From Alcaligenaceae bacterium (GTDB taxonomy: Bacteria; Pseudomonadota; Gammaproteobacteria; Burkholderiales; Burkholderiaceae), in the NCBI GenBank assembly GCA_947372575.1, contig CANBUF010000160.1, positions 1 to 5,461 on the forward strand: DNA of 5,461 nucleotides. Reading direction: 5' to 3'. The notes beneath the pieces were generated by a model. It was not told where the DNA came from and made no database searches. It saw only the letters and a list, made by a program, of their open reading frames with translations. Position 1 is the stretch's first letter, and every line of letters begins with the position of its first letter. A program made the translations under genes and the position numbers. Shown one piece after another: positions 1 to 5,461 of this stretch.

Positions 1-1095
1 TTTTAAATCGTTCTGCCACATGTACTGGGTTTGGTACGTGCTGTAGTGCTGTTGACCATTAATCGGGTTGGTGGGGATCAGGTCAGCGCCCGCGTTATAC
101 GTTTTGTAATAGTCCGTGCTGATACTCGCGCGCAATGTGCTTGTCCACAAGTCAGAAATCACATTGCGGCTGGTAAGCGAATTGGAGGTCAGGGTCTGTA
201 CGCCACGGTCATTGAAGTAGGGCGTACCCATGTCATAGCCACCGTTGACCGTTGACTCAAAGGTCTGGAAGGTCAGTGTTTGTCCAGGCTTCCAGGTGTA
301 GCCCAGTGTGCCACCAACGTTGCTGCGGTAATAAGAATCTTTGTCCGGGTTGTAGTAATAATTGTCCCGATTGGTAGAGTTAAATCCACCACTTTGGCCG
401 TAGCCACCATATAAGCTGTACACCCAGCCATCTTTGGCACCAGAAAATCCAGCGTCATACTGCGTGGTGCCGTAGGTGCCTACTCCGGCATTTGCATAGG
501 CAGAGAATGGACGATCCTGCTCGCCGCGCGTGATGATGTTGACGACACCGCCGATTGCATCCGAGCCATACAGGCTTGAGCTCGCACCACGCACAATCTC
601 GACGCGCTCGATGCTGTTGAGTGGAATGGCGTTAATGGCAGGCAAGACGTTTGTGGCATTGTTGATGCGTACCCCGTCAATCAATACCAGCGACTGGTTG
701 CTGTTGGTGCCGCGGATATTCACGCTCGTGACGGTTTGCGGTCCACCATAATTCGTCGAATCGATGCTGTGTTGACGTTCAAGCACGTCGGCGAGGGTGC
801 CATTTGGGTAATTGTCGATCTCTTCCCGGCTGATGACTGTGTTGTCACCAAGTGTTTCGCCCAGTGGCTCGGCCATTCGGGCAGGCGTGACCACAATCGT
901 GGTCAGGGGCACCGTGTATCCAGTTAAACCATTTTCCGCAGCAGTCGTCGCGTCTGAAGCTGCTGCAGTTGCGATGGAGCCGGTCGGCGTATCTGTTGGG
1001 GAGTTGGATGTGGCTGGAGTTAGTTGCGCGAGCGCGCTCGCAGACACTGCCAATACGGCAGCACCGGCTGTCAGCCGGAAAATCAGGGATTGCAT
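1..1095 (-). CDS. btuB: BtuB-type TonB-dependent vitamin B12 outer-membrane receptor, N-terminal part (3' end outside window)
   Basis: This gene encodes an outer-membrane receptor that moves cobalamin into the periplasm using energy from TonB-ExbBD. The 365 visible codons stay open to the window edge; E. coli BtuB is 614 residues, so roughly 250 are missing. Residues 1-23 form a Sec signal peptide (Arg7, hydrophobic core, ALA|Q cleavage). Residues 24-63 are a Thr/Ala/Ser-rich linker. The TonB box is at 66-70 (TIVVT, followed by PAR, as in the BtuB LVVTANR). The plug domain spans about 75-190, with IRGTNSNQSLVLIDGVRIN (127-145), IERVEIVRG (162-170) and LYGSDAIGGVVNIIT (175-189), all close to BtuB. 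The barrel starts near 195. An Asp/Asn-rich loop (D244, D251, D253; D288) falls where BtuB has its calcium-binding loops, which is an inference. The ATG at 1095 is preceded by GAGG with 8-nt spacing. The cobalamin riboswitch upstream strongly supports B12, rather than a siderophore, as the substrate. Confidence 0.93.
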   Translation of the reverse strand, partial: MQSLIFRLTAGAAVLAVSASALAQLTPATSNSPTDTPTGSIATAAASDATTAAENGLTGYTVPLTTIVVTPARMAEPLGETLGDNTVISREEIDNYPNGTLADVLERQHSIDSTNYGGPQTVTSVNIRGTNSNQSLVLIDGVRINNATNVLPAINAIPLNSIERVEIVRGASSSLYGSDAIGGVVNIITRGEQDRPFSAYANAGVGTYGTTQYDAGFSGAKDGWVYSLYGGYGQSGGFNSTNRDNYYYNPDKDSYYRSNVGGTLGYTWKPGQTLTFQTFESTVNGGYDMGTPYFNDRGVQTLTSNSLTSRNVISDLWTSTLRASISTDYYKTYNAGADLIPTNPINGQQHYSTYQTQYMWQNDLK

Positions 1096-1103
1096 GGTTA
1101 AAG

Positions 1104-1177
1104 CCTCGATAAGCCGTGCGTCCCCGCACGACAGTTCAGTTTAAAGAGGATTCGCTACGAAAAAACGCAGGATCCTC
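1104..1177 (-). promoter_or_regulatory. btuB leader expression platform and Shine-Dalgarno sequence
   Basis: This stretch lies between the riboswitch aptamer and the btuB start. Read on the minus strand it contains two hairpins. The first pairs GAGGAT (1177-1172) with ATCCTC (1151-1146), then continues as CTGCG (1170-1166) with CGTAG (1159-1155, one G-U pair) around a T6 loop. The second pairs CGTGCG (1130-1125) with CGCACG (1120-1115) around GGGA, extendable by two pairs. The ribosome-binding site GAGG sits at 1107-1104. No U-tract follows either hairpin, so a Rho-independent terminator is unlikely and control at translation initiation is more plausible. CCTC at 1149-1146 could pair either with GAGG at 1177-1174 or with the Shine-Dalgarno GAGG, which is a reasonable but untested on/off switch. 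Confidence 0.5.
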
Positions 1178-1179
1178 GC

Positions 1180-1380
1180 ACAAACAGGCCGGTATCGGGC
1201 TGGCGCAAAAGTGTTTCACGAATGAATGACTTTTGCGTTGACCGTTGCGGGGGCAGCACAGGCACAACATGCTTTTGCGGGCATATTTCCCTGTTTCCCG
1301 TTTAACTTTCCCAATGCGGTAGGATGACTTTGCGCCAAACGTACCCTTTTCATCGAAAGCACCCGTTCTCCCTGGAATGT
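1180..1380 (-). promoter_or_regulatory. Cobalamin riboswitch controlling btuB
   Basis: This is the minus-strand RNA leader of btuB, expected to bind a cobalamin such as adenosylcobalamin and lower receptor expression when B12 is abundant. The recognisable conserved pieces, in order, are: CCAGG (1375-1371) and GGGT (1364-1361), which can pair with CCTG (1188-1185) and ACC (1193-1191) to close P1/P2; TTAAACGGGAA (1305-1295); the P5-like pair ACAGG (1294-1290) with CCTGT (1262-1258), enclosing ATGC/GCAT (1284-1281 with 1272-1269); the hallmark GCTGCCCCCGCAACGGT (1257-1241); a hairpin of CGCAAAAGT with ACTTTTGCG (1237-1229 with 1212-1204); and the 3' B12 box AGCCCGATACCGGCC (1201-1187). The last box looks one base short of the family consensus, and the usual GGTG after GGGAA is not evident, so this is a divergent member. 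The outer limits are approximate. The downstream BtuB receptor matches the commonest regulon of this family. Confidence 0.9.
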
Positions 1381-1413
1381 AGCACGGGCCTCTTTTTGGT
1401 ACCATGTCGGGTT

Positions 1414-1453
1414 AGTTGGTCGCTTAGTATTCTGCGGTTTTTGCTTGCCAACT
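1414..1453 (+). repeat. Inverted repeat in the metH 5' region
   Basis: AGTTGG (1414-1419) is perfectly complementary to CCAACT (1448-1453) across a 28-base spacer. The metH leader could fold here, or the repeat could be an operator half-site pair, since it overlaps the weak btuB promoter candidate. A six-base match at this distance can occur by chance, and no known regulator motif was recognised. Confidence 0.15.
1424..1451 (-). promoter_or_regulatory. Possible btuB promoter (weak)
   Basis: On the minus strand, TTGGCA (1451-1446) resembles a sigma-70 -35 element. It is followed after 16 bases by TACTAA (1429-1424), a poor -10 match; the alternative AATACT (1431-1426) is closer to consensus but leaves a spacer of only 14. 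Transcription from here would start about 35-40 bases before the riboswitch, which fits positionally. The match is weak and was picked mainly because a promoter must lie upstream of position 1380. I found no convincing plus-strand promoter for metH in the same interval. Confidence 0.2.
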
Positions 1454-1461
1454 CAATCGCC

Positions 1462-1488
1462 ATGCCCCCTTATTCTGGCCGGTCCTGA
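1462..1488 (+). other. Possible 8-codon leader ORF ending just before metH
   Basis: An ATG at 1462 opens a short frame coding MPPYSGRS that ends with TGA at 1486-1488, two bases before the metH ATG. This spacing would allow a terminating ribosome to restart on metH, which itself lacks a clear Shine-Dalgarno sequence. However, no Shine-Dalgarno sequence is visible before the short ORF either, and a frame of this size is expected by chance. It is recorded as a candidate only. Confidence 0.15.
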
Positions 1489-1490
1489 TC

Positions 1491-4400
1491 ATGTCTTATC
1501 CCAAGTTACCCTATCCGATTGATCGCTATACCCACGGCGCTGAGTTTGCGCGGCTGCTGGGTACGCGTATCCTGATTCTGGATGGTGCGATGGGCACCAT
1601 GATTCAGCGCTACAAACTGACGGAGTCTGATTTCCGCGGAACCCGCTTTGCCGCGCATCACAAAGACGTAAAAGGCAATAACGAATTGCTGTCGCTCACG
1701 CGTCCCGATGTGATTCGTGAGATTCACGATCAGTATCTCCAGGCGGGCGCTGATGTCATCGAAACGAACACCTTTGGTGCGACGACCGTTGCCCAGGGTG
1801 ATTATGATCTTCCAGAGCTGGCCTACGAACTGAACCTTGAATCAGCCCGGATTGCACGTGCGGCCTGCGATGCGCACAGCACACCGGAGCGTCCGCGGTT
1901 TGTGGCGGGTGCGCTCGGCCCACAACCCAAAACCGCCTCGATCTCTCCTGACGTCAATGATCCGGGGGCGCGTAACGTCACATTCGATGAATTGCGGATT
2001 GCCTATGCTGAGCAGCTCAATGGCTTGCTCGATGGCGGAATTGATCTGGTCCTCATCGAAACAATTTTTGATACCTTGAATGCTAAAGCAGCAATCTTCG
2101 CCGTCGAAGAAGTTTTCGACGCGCGTGGCGTTCGCCTGCCGGTGATGATCTCCGGCACGGTCACGGATGCCTCGGGCCGCATTCTTTCTGGCCAGACGGT
2201 CGAAGCTTTCTGGAACTCAGTGCGTCACGCTCGCCCCATCACGATTGGCCTGAATTGCGCTTTGGGTGCAGCCCTGATGCGTCCGTATGTCGCCGAGCTT
2301 TCAAAGATTTGCGATACCTACGTGTGTGTCTATCCGAACGCTGGTCTGCCCAATCCCATGAGTGATACCGGGTTTGATGAAGAACCCGCAGACACCTCCG
2401 CTCTGCTTGAAGAGTTCGCCCGGGCGGGCCTTGTAAATATGGTGGGGGGGTGTTGTGGCACCACGCCTGCGCACGTTCAGGCGATTGCCGACAGGGTCGC
2501 AGCACTCACTGTGCGCAACGTGCCCGAGATCGCGATCAAGACGCGTCTCTCTGGGCTTGAGGCGCTCAATATTGATGACGACACGTTGTATGTGAACGTG
2601 GGCGAGCGCACCAACGTGACGGGCAGCAAAATGTTCGCCCGCCTGATTCGCGAAGAAAAATACGACGAAGCTGTTGCCGTCGCCCGCCAGCAGGTTGAGA
2701 ACGGTGCGCAGGTCATCGATATCAACATGGATGAAGCCATGCTGGATTCGCAGGCCTGCATGCATCGCTTTCTGAACCTGATTGCGTCAGAGCCCGATAT
2801 CGCACGCGTGCCCGTGATGATTGACAGCTCCAAGTGGTCCGTTATCGAAACGGGCCTGAAGTGCGTGCAGGGCAAGCCGATCGTCAATTCAATTTCGCTG
2901 AAAGAAGGCGAAGAACCTTTCCTCAAGCAGGCGCGTTTGTGCAGGCGGTACGGTGCTGCCGCCGTGGTCATGGCTTTTGATGAAAAGGGTCAGGCGGACA
3001 CTTTTGAGCGTCGTCAGATTATTTGTAGCCGCGCCTACAAACTGCTCGTTGAGGAAGTCGGATTCCCGCCAGAAGACATTATTTTCGATCCCAACGTGTT
3101 TGCCATTGCAACAGGGATTGATGAGCATAATCACTATGCTGTGGACTTCATTGAGTCCACCAAGTGGATTCGCCAGAATTTGCCGCATGCACGGATTTCG
3201 GGTGGCGTATCGAATGTGAGCTTTTCGTTCCGTGGCAATGAAGCCATGCGCGAAGCCATCCATACCGTCTTCCTGTATTACGCGATTCGCGAAGGGATGA
3301 CGATGGGGATCGTGAATGCCGGCCAGTTGGGCATTTACGCTGATATCAACCCGGTTTTACGTGATCTTGTCGAAGACGTCGTGCTGGATCGCGCTCAGCC
3401 AGTCGGGCATACCCAGTCAGATGATGCGCGTACCCCGACTGAGCGTCTGGTGGAATTCGCCGAAACGTTCAAGGGCAGCGGTGCCAAGCGCGAAGAAGAC
3501 CTCGCCTGGCGTGCCCAGTCGGTTGAAAAGCGTCTGGCGCATGCCATGGTGCATGGAATCACCAATTTTATTGTCGACGACACCGAAGAAATCCGTCAGC
3601 AGATTGAAAACCGTGGAGGGCGTCCGATCGAGGTCATCGAAGGCCCCCTCATGGATGGTATGAATATTGTGGGTGATTTGTTTGGCGAGGGCAAAATGTT
3701 CTTGCCGCAGGTGGTCAAGTCTGCGCGCGTCATGAAGCAGGCTGTCGGACATCTGATTCCTTTTATCGAAGCTGAAAAGAAATTGATTGCAGCCGGTGGC
3801 GGCGATGTGCGTGCCAAAGGAAAAATCCTCATCGCAACAGTCAAAGGCGATGTGCATGACATTGGCAAGAACATCGTCACGGTCGTGCTTCAGTGTAATA
3901 ACTTCGAAGTCATCAATATGGGTGTGATGGTCCCTGCAGCCGAAATCCTGGCGCGTGCCAAGGCCGAGCGGGTTGACATCATTGGCCTGTCAGGACTGAT
4001 TACACCCAGCCTCGAAGAAATGGCGTATGTCGCCAGTGAAATGCAGCGCGACGAATATTTCCGCAGCCGTGAAACGCCTTTGATGATCGGGGGCGCAACA
4101 ACCAGCCGTGTGCATACCGCCGTCAAGATCGCCCCGCATTACGAAGGGCCTGTGATTTATGTGCCGGATGCAAGTCGTGCCGTGGGCGTTGCTCAAAATC
4201 TTGTCTCCGAAACGGCCAACACTTACCTGCAAGAGCTCGCCGTTGAGTATGAAGACGTGCGTCGCCGGCATGCCGGACGCAAGGCAACGCCGCTGATGTC
4301 GCTGGTGGATGCGCGTGCGGCCAAACCCGCCATTGATTGGGCAGCCTACACGCCGCCCCGTCCTAAATTTATCGGCCGACGCACCTTTAAGAATTTTGAT

Positions 4401-5264
4401 TTAAGCGAGCTGGTCCGTTATATCGACTGGACGCCATTTTTTCAGACCTGGAGCTTGTTTGGTCAGTACCCAGCCATTCTTGAAGACAAGGTCGTGGGCG
4501 AGCAGGCTAAAAAAGTATTCGCCGATGCGCAAGCCATGGTCAAGCGGATGGTGGATGGTCGCTGGTTGACGGCCAATGGGGTTGTGGCGTTCTACCCTGC
4601 TAATAGCATCAATGATGACGATATTGAAATCTATCAGGATGAAACCCGCGAAAAGGTGCTCTTTACCTGGCGCGGCTTGCGCCAGCAAGGTATCAAGCGC
4701 GAAGGCGTTGAGAACAAATGCCTGGCGGATTTCATTGCTCCCAAAGCCTCAGGTGTCATGGACTACATCGGGATTTTTGCCGTCACCGCAGGGATTGGCG
4801 TCGAGAAAAAAGAAAAGGAGTTCATGGAGGCAAATGATGACTACTCCTCGATCATGTTCAAGTCGCTAGCGGATCGTATGGCCGAGGCCTTTGCCGAGGC
4901 CTTGCATGCGCGTGTGCGTACGGATCTGTGGGGCTATGCACCCACCGAGTCTTTGACAAGCGAAGAAATGATCAAAGAAGCCTACCAAGGGATTCGTCCA
5001 GCCCCCGGTTATCCTGCCTGCCCTGAGCACGTCGTCAAGCGTGAAATGTTTGACGTACTCGATGGTGCAGATATTGGTATGTTGCTGACCGAGAGTTACG
5101 CGATGCATCCCGCCGCGAGTGTGTCAGGCTTTTATTTCAGCCATCCTGAGTCCCAATATTTTAGTGTCGGGACAATCGGCGATGACCAGCTCCAGGATTA
5201 CGTTGCTCGCAGTGGACGTACGCTCGAGGACGTCAAGCGCTCACTCGCACCCAGCTTGGGGTAA
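1491..5264 (+). CDS. metH: Cobalamin-dependent methionine synthase (5-methyltetrahydrofolate--homocysteine methyltransferase), full length
   Basis: This cytosolic enzyme transfers a methyl group from 5-methyltetrahydrofolate through cobalamin to homocysteine, giving methionine and tetrahydrofolate. It is a complete four-module protein of 1257 residues (E. coli: 1227). The homocysteine domain (about 20-340) has LDGAMGT (30-36), ETNTFGA (91-97) and the zinc ligands Cys256, Cys321 and Cys322. The folate domain (about 365-630) has [12 protein letters not shown] (369-380), MIDSSKW (443-449), [11 protein letters not shown] (533-543) and NAGQLGIY (609-616). The cobalamin cap follows (about 670-765, with [15 protein letters not shown]). 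The cobalamin Rossmann domain has D787-x-H789-x-x-G792, where His789 is the lower axial ligand, plus GLSGLITPS ending at Ser840. The SAM reactivation domain (about 930-1257) has [13 protein letters not shown] and [12 protein letters not shown] (Arg1169, Tyr1174). All key residues are present. The start at 1491 is the only in-frame start in the preceding 50 bases, although no good Shine-Dalgarno sequence precedes it. The gene is divergent from the B12 receptor gene. Reactivation of oxidised cobalamin would need flavodoxin and a reductase, neither of which is encoded here. Confidence 0.98.
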   Translation: MSYPKLPYPIDRYTHGAEFARLLGTRILILDGAMGTMIQRYKLTESDFRGTRFAAHHKDVKGNNELLSLTRPDVIREIHDQYLQAGADVIETNTFGATTVAQGDYDLPELAYELNLESARIARAACDAHSTPERPRFVAGALGPQPKTASISPDVNDPGARNVTFDELRIAYAEQLNGLLDGGIDLVLIETIFDTLNAKAAIFAVEEVFDARGVRLPVMISGTVTDASGRILSGQTVEAFWNSVRHARPITIGLNCALGAALMRPYVAELSKICDTYVCVYPNAGLPNPMSDTGFDEEPADTSALLEEFARAGLVNMVGGCCGTTPAHVQAIADRVAALTVRNVPEIAIKTRLSGLEALNIDDDTLYVNVGERTNVTGSKMFARLIREEKYDEAVAVARQQVENGAQVIDINMDEAMLDSQACMHRFLNLIASEPDIARVPVMIDSSKWSVIETGLKCVQGKPIVNSISLKEGEEPFLKQARLCRRYGAAAVVMAFDEKGQADTFERRQIICSRAYKLLVEEVGFPPEDIIFDPNVFAIATGIDEHNHYAVDFIESTKWIRQNLPHARISGGVSNVSFSFRGNEAMREAIHTVFLYYAIREGMTMGIVNAGQLGIYADINPVLRDLVEDVVLDRAQPVGHTQSDDARTPTERLVEFAETFKGSGAKREEDLAWRAQSVEKRLAHAMVHGITNFIVDDTEEIRQQIENRGGRPIEVIEGPLMDGMNIVGDLFGEGKMFLPQVVKSARVMKQAVGHLIPFIEAEKKLIAAGGGDVRAKGKILIATVKGDVHDIGKNIVTVVLQCNNFEVINMGVMVPAAEILARAKAERVDIIGLSGLITPSLEEMAYVASEMQRDEYFRSRETPLMIGGATTSRVHTAVKIAPHYEGPVIYVPDASRAVGVAQNLVSETANTYLQELAVEYEDVRRRHAGRKATPLMSLVDARAAKPAIDWAAYTPPRPKFIGRRTFKNFDLSELVRYIDWTPFFQTWSLFGQYPAILEDKVVGEQAKKVFADAQAMVKRMVDGRWLTANGVVAFYPANSINDDDIEIYQDETREKVLFTWRGLRQQGIKREGVENKCLADFIAPKASGVMDYIGIFAVTAGIGVEKKEKEFMEANDDYSSIMFKSLADRMAEAFAEALHARVRTDLWGYAPTESLTSEEMIKEAYQGIRPAPGYPACPEHVVKREMFDVLDGADIGMLLTESYAMHPAASVSGFYFSHPESQYFSVGTIGDDQLQDYVARSGRTLEDVKRSLAPSLG

Positions 5265-5278
5265 AGAGAGGACAGCGT

Positions 5279-5461
5279 TCACCAGGTCATGCTTTCCAGC
5301 ACAAGTGTAGTCGTGACGGCCATGATCAAAAGTGCTGTCGTCCAGTTCTTTCCAATCACGCCGGACTGGCTCTCGATGTAGCGATAGAGCAATGCCCCTG
5401 CGCCGACGGACACCAGCACGGCTGTCAGCATGCCAAGCGCATTGATGAGAACGCCTGTTGG
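5279..5461 (-). CDS. Unidentified membrane protein, C-terminal fragment
   Basis: On the minus strand a frame is open from the window edge to TGA (5281-5279), giving 60 residues. It shows two hydrophobic stretches typical of transmembrane helices: residues about 3-25 (TGVLINALGMLTAVLVSV then GAGALLY) and about 42-56 (TALLIMAVTTTLVLE). A short polar loop with RYIESQSG lies between them, and the protein ends in ESMTW. A second minus-strand frame is also open here, but it reads as Arg/His-rich sequence with poorer third-position composition, so the hydrophobic frame is preferred. The gene converges on metH with 14 bp between stop codons, and no terminator is visible. The RYIE motif faintly recalls the C-terminal part of acyltransferase-3 proteins, but that is too little to assign a family. 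The start and most of the protein are outside the window. Confidence 0.55.
   Translation of the reverse strand, partial: PTGVLINALGMLTAVLVSVGAGALLYRYIESQSGVIGKNWTTALLIMAVTTTLVLESMTW

Noticed and set aside
812..1144. Open frame of 110 codons on the plus strand
   Set aside because: It is antisense to the signal peptide, linker and plug start of btuB. Its Ala/Val-rich appearance is a by-product of the complementary Thr/Ala-rich coding sequence.
1204..1237. 9-bp hairpin CGCAAAAGT/ACTTTTGCG as a terminator or MetR operator for metH
   Set aside because: It sits between two conserved aptamer boxes of the minus-strand riboswitch and is explained as one of its stems. The inner TTCA/TGAA order is the reverse of a MetR-type TGAA/TTCA site, and no U-tract follows.
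1136..1405. Open frame of 89 codons on the minus strand across the btuB leader
   Set aside because: It lies entirely over the riboswitch and expression platform, has no ribosome-binding site before its ATG and shows no recognisable domain. RNA structure explains the sequence better.
1381..1490. SAM or SAH riboswitch for metH on the plus strand
   Set aside because: None of the conserved motifs of these riboswitches were seen in the 110 bases before metH, and the interval shows only one weak 6-bp inverted repeat.
4881..4903. Direct repeat GCCGAGGCCTT, two copies one base apart
   Set aside because: It encodes the AEAFAEAL helix of the MetH reactivation domain. Two short copies inside a normal coding region are ordinary.
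5249..5262. Small inverted repeat CCCA/TGGG at the metH stop as a terminator
   Set aside because: The stem is only four pairs with a three-base loop and no T-run follows on either strand.

Overview
The window looks like the chromosome of a betaproteobacterium, probably in the Alcaligenaceae/Burkholderiales. The reasons are moderate-to-high GC, an unsplit cobalamin-dependent methionine synthase of about 1257 residues, and a cobalamin-riboswitch style (GCTGCCCCCGCAACGGT ... AGCCCGATACCGGCC) that I associate with that group. The genus cannot be fixed from the sequence alone.

Layout. Positions 1-1095 (minus) hold the N-terminal 365 codons of a BtuB-type TonB-dependent vitamin B12 receptor; the rest runs off the left edge. 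Positions 1096-1490 form a 395-bp divergent intergenic region. Most of it is the minus-strand leader of btuB: a cobalamin riboswitch (about 1180-1380), then a hairpin-rich expression platform that reaches the btuB Shine-Dalgarno sequence (1104-1107). The remaining 110 bp, next to metH, must hold at least part of both promoters, but I see only weak promoter-like elements there. Positions 1491-5264 (plus) are a complete metH with all four modules: homocysteine-binding/zinc, folate-binding, cobalamin cap plus Rossmann domain, and SAM-dependent reactivation. Positions 5279-5461 (minus) are the C-terminal 60 codons of a convergent, unidentified membrane protein, whose stop lies 14 bp from the metH stop.

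How the parts fit together. The window is a small B12 supply-and-demand module. BtuB imports cobalamin across the outer membrane, and the riboswitch should shut it off when cobalamin is plentiful. MetH, transcribed in the opposite direction, uses the cofactor to make methionine from homocysteine and 5-methyltetrahydrofolate. No riboswitch is seen on the metH side, so only import appears to be under direct B12 feedback.

I did not find an undescribed system here. The points most worth a second look are local: an apparent one-base shortening of the conserved riboswitch B12 box, competing pairings in the btuB leader, a possible 8-codon leader ORF ending two bases before metH, and a long low-complexity linker before the BtuB TonB box.
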